In this document: one piece after another, positions 32,791 to 44,768 of the stretch
How positions within the stretch are numbered: position 1 is the first letter of the stretch
How the letters are laid out: each line of letters begins with the position of its first letter
NCBI GenBank assembly: GCA_964017185.1
Contig: OZ024875.1
Location: 51,229,986-51,293,985 of the forward strand
Direction: 5' to 3'
From: Rugalucina vietnamica
Taxonomy: Eukaryota; Mollusca; Bivalvia; Lucinida; Lucinidae
Length of the DNA stretch: 64,000 nucleotides
Notes under the pieces: model-generated
The model's input: the letters and a program-made list of their open reading frames with translations, nothing else
Told to the model about the DNA's origin: nothing
The model's database searches: none
Made by a program: the position numbers and the translations under genes

Positions 32791-33482
32791 TTCTTAACCC
32801 AATTATGGTTGATAACTATGCTGCCTTCTTTAATTGCACCCCGGTGGGTCGGGCGTCAGACTCTATGATGACCCCGACTTAAAGCTATCCATTTTAGTTG
32901 GTTGGGGCCGGAGCTTCTTGTCTTTTGCTTGGCCCACCGGGGTCCAACTGATGTTTTTCTTTAACTCCGGAGTTAGTAGTAAGTTATTCGGCGCCCAGGG
33001 ATCTCCATCGTAGGGCATGTTTCTCAATCTGTGAGTCCTGGTTTTTGATTCATCATGGTGTTTATTATGATTTATTTGTTTGTTCTTGATGATTCATTGA
33101 CTAGTAAGAGATTCACCACGAGGACCGAAGAACTAACTAAATGTTATGAACCACTGCAGAAGCTGAGGGTGAGGTTATGGCCATGTAAAACCGGTTTAAG
33201 CCCGATCGTTCAAAGGCGATACTTCTGTGATGGATATTTTTGTTTTATGTCTTGGTGTTTAAAATTTTTTGTGCTGTTGGCGCCTTATGTATGTTTTCAT
33301 ATTTTAGTTTAGTTTAGGTAATTGAGTGGCCACCTATTGGGAAAATAGCTGCTCATTCGGCTTACGGTATGTTTTCATGGTATAAGTACCTGATTGTTAA
33401 TTAAGTTTTTTTCCCACCTCAGTTTTTAAAGTGGGAATCTTTTTCTGATTGCGCCTTTTCCTAATCTTTGCCTACTTGTACC
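32791..33482 (+). mobile_element. Penelope-like element copy inserted in copy C
   Basis: ~690-bp copy starting in the final RT codons (AACCCAATTATGGTTGATAA) and ending at the common 3' terminus. The target in A/B is ATGATTTAAATGC; in C the element lies between ATGATTTAA and TTTAAATGC, so TTTAA is duplicated. An in-frame remnant of the RT C terminus is present, no functional coding. Confidence 0.8.
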
Positions 33483-34207
33483 TTTTTAAATGCAAATGGT
33501 TAAATTGATTGGAATGGACAGGTCGATATTTAAGGGTCCTTTATTTATTTCTATGAAGTTTTCGACGCGTTTTGATTTTACGTAGTAAAGACTTCCTCTA
33601 TACAATCGCAGGACAGTTTCAGTAATCAAGATATTGACAAAACAACGTCTGTTTAGAAGTGTACATACGAGAATATGATGTGATGGCGTTTTGTGTCCCT
33701 CAACAGTTTTGGTCATATGAAAACCGATAATGCAAAAAATAACAAGCATGCCCTTTAGAATAAAAAAAATGATGCAGAGAATATGTGACAAGGAAGCCCA
33801 GTTACCATAGCGACATGATGTCGTTAAGCCAACCTTACATCCTCTCCAATCGTATGGGGTTGTGTAGCTAGCATGCTCTCTGTCTGTTGTATAAAGGTAG
33901 AAGTAGGCAACGATCAGAAAAATGCGCAATCAGAAAAAGATTCAAATATGGTTCTTCAAATTGTATGTATGTATCTATTGTAAATAATAGGATTGTTTAT
34001 TCACGTTTACACGCATTGCAACAGTTGTTAATTAAGGACCATATGTTAGACTGGCATATTTGCCAAATAAGTTATCCTCTGCAAATAATGTTCAGCAAAT
34101 GCTTCAAGAAACAATTTGCAGGCAGTGGCAGCCCTATTACCATCATACTTTTTTCAATAATTTCCATTAGGCTTTGTATCAGGGTTTTTCAATTTCTAAG
34201 TTATTAA

Positions 34208-35273
34208 GGTGGCTCGATACCAATTTTTGTTGATAAATAAATCTATAATTTTTAGCTTAAAATATGGGTGGAAAGCTACTCATAAAGTGAAATATTTGTG
34301 GGGGTATCTATGCTTTTTAAAAAGTTACGTATTTTCAACATTGAGAAAAATAGACTTTTTGAAATATTTTCAATTTCATTTTTCACGGAATAGATCTAAA
34401 ATATGTAAACGGAATGTGTTTTAAACTGTAAATGTAATCATAAACTACTAAAAGGTAAAAATGAATATATGCATTCAAGGGAAAATGCAATTTTTTGCAG
34501 AAAATATTTATTTATTTATTTTTTTTTTTTTTCAAATTTTTGATCATATTTGTCTAGTACATCTCCGAGAATATACTAAGAATAACAAAAACTGATTTTT
34601 AAGAAGGGGAATGATTATCGAATAAGATAATGCATAAATTGATAGTTTTTTTTACGCTTTTTAAGCTGCTTTAAGCATTTTCTCGCACCCACCCCTTACA
34701 AAGATACATATCCCGGCGTATAATCAAACCTCATACAACTTTTGAAAAACATTTTAAAGATTGTGATGTATGGATGTTTAGATTCGAATATTGCCAATGT
34801 GATGATACCAAAATCATTGAATTCTGATAAATATTAGATGAGACACAAGGCCCAAATCACCACTTGTCGTACATCGCGATCATCGCGACAATTAGTATGC
34901 TATAGTAACAATTTTTACGTAGTAAAAGCTTCAACTTAAATGTAAAAAAATGTTATTTCCTTTTCAATACCGGCTGGATCTGAGTCAAATGAGGCAATCT
35001 ATTTATAGAATTTAAAACATATGTTCAATTATTTATAATTATTTATAATTTTTAAATCAAAAAGAACAAAGAAGGCAATTTCGATGCATTTTCATTTTTC
35101 CATTCTTTTTACTTCTTCTGTTGATGGGATATGCCAATTTCTTCTACCATATGAATTTCATCACAATATGTGTAGTCTATATTAAATCATACAAATTTTA
35201 CAAGAACCAAATGACGATAACTCTAGCTTTTTGTGCTCATTACAGTTGTCTTATTTATTACTATCGACACCCC
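34208..35273. mobile_element. TTAA-flanked 1.07-kb insertion in copy C
   Basis: A and B have a continuous sequence here (AAATTATTAATATATAC). C has TTAA at 34,204-34,207 and 35,274-35,277 around a 1,066-bp insert with imperfect inverted ends: GGTGGCTCGATACCAA and the complement of TTACTATCGACACCCC. The interior is AT-rich with no recognisable protein. The TTAA target is piggyBac-like; no transposase seen. Confidence 0.6.
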
Positions 35274-36728
35274 TTAAAATATTCAATTTTATATTGCTTG
35301 AAATGCTTATTTATGTACTATATAAGCCTCAGTAGCTTCATTTACTCGTAAAGCACAAAATTTTTAAACATTATTCACACATCGACGCAAGTTTTAAAAT
35401 CTACGGTAATGCCGCTGCAACATTTATTAAGGATTAGAGGGTTTATAATTAACCTTCTTCAGTTAGGAGTATTTGCAGTTTTTTTGGTCACCTTCTTTTT
35501 TAATCATTCCTGCAGCATCAGCTGCATTATACAATAATGAATAGCATTCAGTTGTTAACAGCTCAGTTGTGTCTAAAGTGATATTTGACTGGAGTCTAAT
35601 TGTACAATAAGGTGGTTTATATCATCGTTATTCAAGTTTAGTAAAAATGGTTCAAGTTTAGACAAACAGCTTTACCAACTTGTTTTCACTGTTTTCTGTA
35701 TTAGCTAAATGGTCACAAGATTGACAGGAAAATGAGTTATGTATATCACAATGAGCATCACCCAACAGCATAGCATTAGATTTGTCATTATAATATAAAA
35801 CTCTACTTGACAAAATTGCTTGACATTTTCAAATTCTTCCTTTTCGGCTATTTCTGAACTTTTTGCAGACAGAAAATTACAGGGAGAAGGAGTGTTATTT
35901 ATCTTTTGTTAAAAGTGAAAAAAATCCAGATCTCATCCTTGTTCAGCGGAGCGTGACCAAAAGTGTCGTTTTGAATAAATCGCACGTGCATTTTTAACGA
36001 AAAGTTCTTAATGCACTTTATGTGGTATAGACACACCTACCTATTCATAAAATACGATGCAAGGTGTGCTTAAACGATATGCGATTCGAGGACAAACTCT
36101 TCTAGCATTTTCAAAAATTGTCCGACCTTTGCAAAGTTTGAAGTTTATTTTGACTATGGTACACCGTAGCTGACGTTAAAAATGGCGCAAAGTAACGTCA
36201 TGCTTATTCTTCCAGTGAAATTGTTGCATATATAACTACATAAGCCACTTGTGTTAGAATTAAGTTTTTTGTTTGATTGGTTCCTCGTCAAATTAAATGC
36301 CTCTAAAGGCTTATCATAAGTGAGATATGATTAACTGATAAAACAACTTTAAATCAAGTCTCTTAATGAGTTCTTAGTTCACGCGTGATGGTATTTCAAA
36401 ATAGCCTTAAACTTAATTGACCTGAATTTATTTACATGCCTCATTTTTTCCCATAAAACCATACTAGTATTTCTTGGTACACGTTTTAGATGTCTTATTT
36501 AAAATGAGTGAAATAAAGTCAAAACATTGATTTTTATATTGAACAAAAAAGCTTTAAGGCATTAAGGTCATTAAGCATTCAACGAGAGTGGAATTAAGAT
36601 GATCATTAGAAAGCTGAGACTGTTCTGATAGACAAAGTCTATATCGTTATCATTTAGGACACAAACAAAATGGTAATTGCAAGCATCAGCAAATTTCTGA
36701 TGTGTTTTGTGTTTCTTTGTAGCAGAAT

Positions 36729-36730
<2 letters not shown>

Positions 36731-36763
<33 letters not shown>
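36731..36763 (+). repeat. Poly(T) tract in copy C
   Basis: 33 consecutive T, at a position where A and B have no such tract, in a region otherwise diverged from them. Confidence 0.9.
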
Positions 36764-36765
<2 letters not shown>

Positions 36766-37471
36766 AAAATTAGCGACAAAATTAACGACATCGTCAAAAT
36801 TTTAAATTGCAATATTACAAATACACTGTTATTTTTGTTGATAAAATGTGAGAATCCTTTGCAATATTCGCACATTTTTTTTTTCTTTTTCAACAACAAC
36901 AACAAAAAAAAAAAATAACAGTGAAGTAAGCATTATCTTATCAAGCTGAGGTCTTAACGATGACGTTAAGCTAACGAAGTTTTGAACAGCTGGGCCCTGG
37001 TTTTCTCAATCTTCGTCACAGTTGCTTTATCTATCGTCTTTTTCCCGCATGATATTTTGGAAACCATTCATATTGATGGGGTCAGTTAAATTGTGTTTTA
37101 TTCTTATTTTTCTCGTGTACTGAATATATATCTAGTGTTGGGTAAAAGTTCCATAAAATTGAGGCAACGTCTCAACATGGCCATATCTGCTTATGGTTTT
37201 GTCAACAACAATTAATAGATATTGGAAACCTTATCGCGTCAGGTGCCTTGTTACGACATCTCTGGAATGGGTATTTAAAGATTCTAATGTGTCAATGGCA
37301 GGGTTTTTAGTCTTTCTTTTCTGATGTTTCCTGGGTATCTGTCGTTTTCATATAATCATGCCAGCAATTATGCAATAAGTATAACAAAATGATTGAATAC
37401 ATGATCTTCTTAAATAACCCTGTCACAACATCTCAGTTCTTTCATTGGCAGTTTAGAAGGACCGTCAGCAA

Positions 37472-37615
37472 GCAAAACATTATGAAAACACGCCCATGTT
37501 ATATAGAGATTTTTTAAAGCAAAATTGAAAATTCAATTGGAGAAATTTTGATATTTTTTTTTTATTTTTGCTCAAATCATAGATTGTGGGTACACGTTAG
37601 CGCGTTAGAACCCCC
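37472..37615. repeat. Partial foldback-family copy in C
   Basis: ATTATGAAAACACGCCCATG at the left, family centre AATCATAGATTGTGGGTACA, then TAGAACCCCC. It corresponds to the partial copy at 8,641 in A. Confidence 0.45.
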
Positions 37616-38455
37616 TAGGGAAGTAACTATTTCCCCCCCCCAAAAAAAAAAAAAAAAAAATCAAAATTGATTATTTTTCATTTACCGAAACAAATTTGCA
37701 TTTTATGCATAACTGAGCGTCAAACTCTTAAACCTATTCCACTGATTTGTTTGATTTTTAAATTTAAGATGTTTGGATTACATCCTTTACACATGAAAAA
37801 GGCCTATTCATTTTTTTTGCCATTTATAATTTATATTTGAACCGATTTTCAAAATTTTATGGCACAATTTCACACTTTTGGGTTGCCAAAAGATAGACAT
37901 AGTCATATTTTTCTTGTGGTGTTTCAGAAAAGTGAGACTTTTAAGAAAAGAAAAAAAGTTTGTGAAAGATGGTTTATAGACAGTAGAATTATGTCCAATT
38001 GTTATCCAATATTGCACAGCATGGCCATAATTATCTCTTCCTTCCTTAGACTGCAAAGAAACTATCATTAAGTCTTTTTTTCAGTATATCAAGGACATAT
38101 AATGCACGCACTGTGAAATACGAGGTGAATGATTTAAGAGCGCCAAATGGCATGTGTAATATATCTCAATATTAATATTTCTTCGATGTAATATAAAATC
38201 AGTCCAGTTGAGCTGGAATCTACTTAGAATATTGTCACGCATGATTCAAGGACACATTAGGAGATCTCAGTCATATAAAGTTATTTTTATCAGGTTATCA
38301 TATCTCACTAATGATAAAACAAACGGAAACTGTATGAAAGTCGACGGTACAAGACGACTGTTTTAGAAGATATTGCTATTTCTGATATTAGTTTGGAACA
38401 CTCATCCGGATAATGTTGATGGCGTGGATTGCTGATCCAACTTAGTGTTGGTCAT

Positions 38456-38634
38456 ATCTATTTTCTATTATAGACCTCTCAATGTAAATGTGAAGCAAGT
38501 AAAGTAATATAAAAGTATTTAAATATTTATACAGTCGGAGATCTGGTTTTAGTCACTGCGTTTTATTCTAATTCTCGAGTTTTCAAGTACTATTCGGTTA
38601 TAAATTCTTTGGGTTTGCAAGTAATTGAAAAAAG
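38456..38634. other. Unassigned sequence right of copy C
   Basis: Short AT-rich stretch between the end of copy C and a truncated Penelope-like copy. No gene or repeat recognised. Confidence 0.5.
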
Positions 38635-38992
38635 GTACAAGTAGGCAAAGATCAGGAAAAGGCGCAATCAGAAAAAGATTCCCACTCCAAAAACCGAGGT
38701 GGGAAAAAAACAAACTAACAATCAGGTACTTATACTATGAAAACATTTCGTAAGCCGAATGAGCAGCTATTTTCCCAATAGGTGGCCACTCAGTTACCTT
38801 AACTTAACTAAAAATATGAAAACATACATAAGGCGCCAACAGCACAAAAATATTTTAAACACCAAGACATAAAACAAAAAGAACCACCACAGAAGTATCG
38901 ACTTGGAACGATCAGTAACACAAAGTTACTGGCGGGTTTAAATCGATTTTCCATGGCCATAACCTCACCCTCAGCTTCTGCAGTGGTTCATA
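38635..38992 (-). mobile_element. Penelope-like element, 5'-truncated copy (~360 bp)
   Basis: Shares the family 3' terminus (plus strand GTACAAGTAGGCAAAGATCA) and is truncated after CAGTGGTTCATA, slightly shorter than the copy in A. No coding sequence. Confidence 0.8.
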
Positions 38993-39106
38993 AGTATCAT
39001 AGTATGGTAAGATGAAACAGTAATGAACAATAAAAAGTTCAAATAACTGCATATACTGTATTGTCGCTCCGAAATCATCATCTGTCTGTTTGGAACACAA
39101 CCCTTG

Positions 39107-39300
39107 CAGAAAAATAAAAGTAGGCAATGGTCAATAAATGGAGCAATCAGAAAGAAATTCCCACTCCAAAATCCAAATTTGGGAAAAAATTAAATAAACA
39201 AGAAAGCATATCGTTAGCCGAGTGAGAAGAGCAGATATTTCCCAATAGGCTGCCAATCAGTTACACAAACTTAACTAAAAAGATGAAGTGCAGAAGTTTA
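39107..39300 (-). mobile_element. Old degraded Penelope-like 3' fragment
   Basis: AAAGTAGGCAATGGTCAATA, GAGCAATCAGAAAGAAATTC and CCCAATAGGCTGCCAATCAG align in order with the family 3' end at clearly lower identity, indicating an older insertion. Confidence 0.6.
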
Positions 39301-39773
39301 GAAGCACTTTTTCGTAAATCATTTAATGGTTGACTCTATATTGGAAAACCATTAAAATCTTTCTGTCTGACTAACACTTAACTACAGGTCGATCTTTCCA
39401 TTGAAACGTATTAGGATTTTAAAATATCTCTTGGAAAATGCAATACATGACAATTATAGGGTGTATAGCTGTAAGAAGAGGTGAAATTATTCGCTGCAAT
39501 ACTGTTTGTTTGAAAATAAAGTAGAAGCAGTAAAGTTCAATGTCATTTCTTTAGAAGAAAGCACGTTGGCCCCATACGTGAGAAATACATTGATCTTGTC
39601 ATTTAAATAAATGAATGGCAATTTCGTTTATTTCATGAGTTATCTCGTCAAAAATTGAAAGAAAAATACCCGTTTCATTATAAGTAAGTATATTGTTATT
39701 CATATCGCTGTCGTAAAGTCACAAAGAAACTTTCCTTTGGATAAAGGTTGAGAAAGCATTAATTTTGTATGAA
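39301..39773. other. Unassigned AT-rich sequence
   Basis: No open frame of note, no repeat recognised within the window. Confidence 0.5.
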
Positions 39774-39925
39774 ACAAAAACAAAAAAAAAACTTTTAGGC
39801 ATTAAGGTCATTACGCATTCAACGAGGGTCATTAGAAAGCTGAGGCTGTCCTACTATAGAGTCAAAGTCTTTATCATTAACGACAAAGGAAATGGTAATT
39901 GCAAGCAATAGCTAAATTCGTTTCG
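39774..39925 (+). repeat. Relic of a fourth unit copy (D), first fragment
   Basis: GGCATTAAGGTCATTACGCA, TTCAACGAGGGTCATTAGAA and GAAATGGTAATTGCAAGCAA follow the order of A near 7,735-7,840 and C near 36,560-36,690, at lower identity. Confidence 0.6.
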
Positions 39926-40533
39926 GTTTAAAAAGGTCATTATATACAGTGTCGAGAAAATAATTCCGTGTCTGCTATAATTTGTGTATACGTCATACGA
40001 CAGAGAGCGCGTTCGTACTGTACATAATTTCGGAAATCACGCATTGCTATTTTCATGTTAAAGAAAAAATGTTTTACACATATCCTTTCATATGTGTGAC
40101 ATAATATATTCACTGTTTAGCAATCTTTTCTTTCTTTGAAACATTTGTCATCATTTTGATAAAATCGGAACTTTAAAGTTTCCGAAGTGTTATCAGCGAC
40201 CAGATATTTTTTTTAATGCTTACAGTTATACAATCATTTATGTGTGCTGCATATGACAGAATTATATGTAAAATATTTCACAAATAACAAGTAACTGTGA
40301 CGTCACTAACATGTACACAAAATGTTAGTAAACACGGAGTTTGTTTCCCGACAGTGATGTGTCTCGTCTTAATTCGCTGTAATTGTCTAACTGGGAAAGA
40401 GATGACCAACTTGCTCTTCGATCATGTTGTTATGTGTTCGTTGTCTGTTTGTCCCGCGTGATTTCTGGGTAACAGTTTAACTATGTCTTGACTTTGTGTT
40501 CTTGCTTTATTCGTACTTTCCCTATGTAAAAAA
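39926..40533. other. Unassigned sequence left of the long Penelope-like copy
   Basis: No gene seen. GC content is slightly higher around 40,000-40,030 and 40,370-40,480. No similarity to other parts of the window noticed. Confidence 0.45.
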
Positions 40534-42305
40534 GTACAAGGGGGCAAAGATCAGGAAAAGGCGCAATCAGAAAAAGACTCCCACTCCAAAAACCAAGGTG
40601 GGAAAAAACCAAACTAACAATCAGGCACTTATACCATGAAAACACTTCGTAAGCCGAATGAGCAGCTATTTTCCCAATAGGTGGCCACTCAGTTACCTTA
40701 ACTAAAAATATGCAAACATACATAAGGCGCCAACAGCACAAAAGTATTTTAAACACCAAGACATAAAACAAAAAGAACCACCACAGAAGTATCGACTTGG
40801 AACGATCAGTAAATCAAGTTACTGGCGGGTTTAAACCGATTTTACACGGCCGTAACCTCACCCTCAGCTTCTGCAGTGGTTCATAACATTTAGTTAGTTC
40901 TTCGGTCCTCGTGGTGAATCTCTAACTAGTAAATGAATCATCAAGAACAAACAAATAAATCATGATAAACATCCTGATGAATCAAAAACCAGGACTCACA
41001 GATTCAGTAAGCTGCCCGACGATGGAGATCCCTGGGCGCCAAATAACTTACTAACTCCGGAGCTAAAGAAAAACATCAGTTGGACCCCGGTGGGCCAAGC
41101 AACAGACAAGAAGCTCCGGCCCCAACCAACTAAAATGAATAGCTTTAAGTCGGGGCCATCATAGAGTCTGACGCCCGACCCACCGGCGTGCAATTACAGA
41201 AGGCAGCATAGTTATCAACCGTGATTGGGTTAAAAACTAAGCGTACAGACTGTCGCATAACATTCAAGTTATAACCTATACGTCTGTAACGTGTTATGAT
41301 TTTTCTAAACTGAAAAGAAAAATCATTACTTCCTATAAGTTTCTTAAATTTGTAAACCAAGTCACCATAAAATTCTGGTTCCGAAAGACCCTCACTTAAA
41401 AGCGTCTTTAACCCAACATTATATTTGGAAATCAATTCATAGTGTCTACGATAAAATTTAGAAAAGGTTTTTCGAAGTTTATGATACCGATAGCCCTGTT
41501 GGAGAAGTTTGGCCGTTAAAGATTTATTTCGAGCGTTGAAGTCTGTAACATGATTGCAGACTCTAGCAAACCTAATAAGTTGCGAAATGTATACACCATA
41601 AGAAGCACGACGAGGAACGTCACCATCCAAATACGGAAAATTTACTATATCAAAATCAAAATCATCGCGCTTATCATAAATTTTAGAAGAAACAAATCCA
41701 TTTGCAACAGAAAGATGTAGATCTAAAAAGGGGGCTTCGGTATCCGAGATATTGGCTTTGTTCAACTGTAGTTCAGATGGATAAATTTGATTGACCATAC
41801 CTTCAAAATAAGGGTTGTCCATGTTCAAAAGGTCATCGAGGTACCTAGAAGTGGAATTAAAAGCCTCGATAACATCAGCTTGATTATCATGGTTAAGAGA
41901 ATCCATGAAATCTCTTTCATAGCAGTATAAAAATAAATCAGCTACGAGAGGTGCGCAATTTGTACCCATCGGAATTCCAACAATTTGTCTGTATAACTTG
42001 GTCCCAAATCTAATATAAATATTATCCAGGAGATAGGATAAGGCGTCGCACACATTCTGACATGACCAAAGTGTATACCGACTTTGGTCAGAGGAAGTGA
42101 AAAAAGTCTTTCTGTCATTACATGCCAAATAAAGTGAACCATAGTTTTTTAACGCCCTTTTGAAGGTCCACTCTATCAAATCCAGAAGTTTTTCTTTAAT
42201 TAGATTATGTGGTAAAGTTGTATACAGAGTAGAAAAATCATATGTGGACAAGCTCGTCGCACGGAACCCAACCAAGGTTAACATTTTGTCAAAACTGGCA
42301 TGTAA
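40534..42305 (-). mobile_element. Penelope-like element, longest copy
   Basis: 1.77-kb minus-strand copy inserted in the copy D relic. It comprises a 5'-truncated reverse transcriptase frame followed by the ~600-bp 3' region shared with all the shorter copies. The 3' terminus is slightly mutated (GTACAAGGGGGCAAAG). The 5' end falls inside the RT, before its palm motifs. Confidence 0.85.
41145..42284 (-). CDS. Penelope-like reverse transcriptase, N-terminally truncated
   Basis: 379-residue open frame. RT motif A is at 14-20 (TYDFSTL), the B-like GIPMGTNCAP at 103-112, and the catalytic RYLDDLL at 147-153. A thumb-like region follows (IYDKRDDFDFDIVNFPYLDG; YGVYISQLIRFARVCNHV) and the frame ends at VGRASDSMMAPT. 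The palm Asp residues are present. The spacing, the GxPMGTNxAP motif and the post-palm K/R-rich region resemble Penelope-like RTs. No GIY-YIG nuclease follows, and anything N-terminal is lost by truncation. The assignment to Penelope-like over another RT class is an inference. Confidence 0.7.
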   Translation of the reverse strand: MLTLVGFRATSLSTYDFSTLYTTLPHNLIKEKLLDLIEWTFKRALKNYGSLYLACNDRKTFFTSSDQSRYTLWSCQNVCDALSYLLDNIYIRFGTKLYRQIVGIPMGTNCAPLVADLFLYCYERDFMDSLNHDNQADVIEAFNSTSRYLDDLLNMDNPYFEGMVNQIYPSELQLNKANISDTEAPFLDLHLSVANGFVSSKIYDKRDDFDFDIVNFPYLDGDVPRRASYGVYISQLIRFARVCNHVTDFNARNKSLTAKLLQQGYRYHKLRKTFSKFYRRHYELISKYNVGLKTLLSEGLSEPEFYGDLVYKFKKLIGSNDFSFQFRKIITRYRRIGYNLNVMRQSVRLVFNPITVDNYAAFCNCTPVGRASDSMMAPT

Positions 42306-42729
42306 ATTGAAAACGTAATCGATAAAGTATTTCGTTTCGGTATTTCAGGATTGGGATTTTAAAGTTTAGTGTGTTAATGACAGGGTTTTTGTTATATTTG
42401 TTACCTGAATATAAGCCATGCTTGCATGTGTCACAAGTATAACGAAATGATTGAAAGCGCGATCGTGTCAAGAAACTCGTTACATTATCTCAGTTCTTTC
42501 ACACAGTTTTGACCAATCATCATTTCCTTTTTTTAATCGTTCTGTGCAAGTAATGAGCAAAACCAGATAACATGCAACAGATAAACCAGATATTACGTGA
42601 TTTTGTTCATTTATAGTATGATACTCATTATATTGTTTTTGAAACATTCTTTGTGATTTTGTGATTCTTATCATAAAACTATCTCATCGCCAGTGCCATG
42701 TCAAAAACTAATTAATATTGCATGAAAAG
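42306..42729 (+). repeat. Relic of a fourth unit copy (D), second fragment
   Basis: GTATAACGAAATGATTGAAA, ATCTCAGTTCTTTCA, AGATATTACGTGATTTTGTT and TATGATACTCATTATATTGT align with A at about 8,400-9,030 in the same order. Clearly more diverged than C. Confidence 0.65.
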
Positions 42730-44118
42730 GTACAAGTAGGCAAAGATCAGGAAAAGGCGCAATCAGAAAAAGATTCCCACTCCAAAAACCGAGGTGGGAA
42801 AAAACCAAACTAACAATCAGGTACTTATACCATGAAACCATTTCGTAAGCCGAATGAGCAGCTATTTTCCCAATAGGTGGCCACTCAGTTACTTTAACTT
42901 AACCAAAAATATGAAAACATACATAAGGCGCCAACAGCACAAAAATATTTTAAACACCAAGACATAAAACAAAAAGAACCACCACAGAAGTATCGACATG
43001 GAACGATCAGTGGCGGGTTTAAATCGATTTTCCATGGCTTTAACCTCACCCTCAGCTTCTGCAGTGGTTCATAACATTTAGTTAGTTCTTCGGTCCTCGT
43101 GGTGAATCTCTAACTTGTCAATGAATCATCAAGAACAAACAAATAAATCATGATAAACATCCTGATGAATCAAAATCCAGGACTCACAGATTGAGTAAGC
43201 TGCCCGACGATGGAGATCCATGGGCGCCGATTAACTTACTAACTCCGGAGCAAAAAAAAACATCAGTTGGACCCCGGTGGGCCAAGCAACAGACAAGAAG
43301 CTCCGGCCCCAACCAACTAAAATGAATAGCTTTAAGTCGGGGCCATCATAGAGTCTGACGCCCGACCCACCGGCGTGCAATTAAAGAAGGCAGCATAGTT
43401 ATCAACCATGATTGGGTTATAAACTAAGCATGCAGACTATCGCATAAAATATACGTCTGTAACGTGTTATGAGTTTTCTGTAGTTATCAACCATGATTGG
43501 GTTAAAAACTAAGCATGCAGACTGTCGCATAACATTCAAGTTATAACCTATACGTCTGTAACGTGTTATGATTTTTCTAAACTGAAAAGAAAAATCATTA
43601 CTTCCTATAAGTTTCTTAAATTTGTAAACCAAGTCACCATAAAATTCTGGTTCCGAAAGGCCCTCACATAAAAGCGTCTTTAACCCAACATTATATTTGG
43701 AAATCAATTCATAGTGTCTACGATAAAATTTAGAAAAGGTTTTTCGAACTTTATGATACCGATAGCCCTGTTGGAGAAGTTTGGCCGTTAAACATTTATT
43801 TCGAGCGTTGATGTCTGTAACATGATTGCAGACTCTAGCAAACCTAATAAGTTGCGAAATGTATACACCATAAGAAGCACGACGAGGAACGTCGCCATCC
43901 AAAAACGGAAAATTTACTATATCAAAATCAAAGTCATCGCGCTTATCATAAATTTTAGAAGAAACAAATCCATTTGCAACAGAAAGATGTAGATCTCTGA
44001 AAAAGGGGGCTTCGGTATCCGAGATATTGGCTTTGTTCAACTGTAGTTCAGATGGATAAATTTGATTGACCATACCTTCAAAATAAGGGTTGTCAATGTT
44101 CAAAAGGTCATCAAGGTA
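42730..44118 (-). mobile_element. Penelope-like element, second long copy
   Basis: 1.39-kb minus-strand copy with the intact family 3' terminus (GTACAAGTAGGCAAAG), truncated at the RT active-site motif. Its RT C-terminal part contains a ~90-bp partial duplication (43,430-43,560). It abuts the 21-bp minisatellite. Confidence 0.85.
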
Positions 44119-44148
44119 TATGGAACGCCATAGCTGTCTCATGATCAA
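43417..44148 (-). pseudogene. Truncated Penelope-like reverse transcriptase
   Basis: 243-codon open frame; residues from YLDDLLN onward match the RT at 41,145-42,284. The first ~10 codons come from flanking non-element DNA. The N-terminal half of the palm is gone, so it cannot be an active RT. The C terminus is altered by the local duplication. Confidence 0.75.
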
Positions 44149-44150
44149 TA

Positions 44151-44768
44151 AACGTCATTATATGATGTACAAACGTCATTATATGATGTAACAACGTCAT
44201 TATATGATGTACAAACGTCATTATATGATGTGGAAACATCATTATATGCTGTACAAACTTCATTATATAATGTACAAACGTCATTTTATGATGTACAAAC
44301 TTCATTATATGATGCGAAAACATCATTATATGATGTACAAACTTGATAATATGATGTGAAAACGTCATTATATGATGTACAAACTTCATTATTTGATGTG
44401 ATAACGTAATTATATGATGTGAATGCGTCATTATATGATGTGACTTCATTATATGATGTGCAAACATCATTATATGATGTATAAACGGCATTATTTTATG
44501 TTCAAACTTCATTATATGATGTATAAACTTCATTATATTATGTACAAACCTCATTGTATTATGTGCAAACTTCATTATATTATGTACGAACTTCATTATA
44601 TTATGTACAAACCTCATTGTATGATGTGCAAACTTTATTATATTATGTACAAACTTCATTATATTATGTACAAACTTTATTATATTATGTACAAACTTCA
44701 TTATATTATGTACAAACTTCATTATATTATGTACGAACTTCATTATATTATGTACAAACTTCATCTTA
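44151..44768 (+). repeat. 21-bp minisatellite, main block
   Basis: About 29 units of a 21-bp repeat. Left units read ACGTCATTATATGATGTACA plus A; right units drift to ACTTCATTATATTATGTACA plus A. Because 21 is a multiple of three and the unit lacks stops in several frames, long spurious heptapeptide-repeat frames appear on both strands. Confidence 0.95.

Larger units (their letters stand above)
32086..38455 (+). repeat. Partial, diverged third copy of the unit (copy C)
   Basis: Follows the order of A from its left end and then from about 3,970 to 11,400, with many deletions. It stops at CTTAGTGTTGGTCA, just where the 41-bp-TIR element begins in A, so the sulfotransferase and its upstream region are absent. 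It lacks the SINE stub, the truncated Penelope insertion and the ribozyme array, and has its own insertions at 32,791-33,482 and 34,208-35,273. Confidence 0.85.

Noticed and set aside
40974..40990. CTGATGA sequence in the Penelope-like copies (also near 43,161) and at 8,895, considered as hammerhead cores
   Set aside because: No GAAA strand at the right distance and no pairing stem I; at 40,974 and 43,161 the motif is also on the strand antisense to the element.
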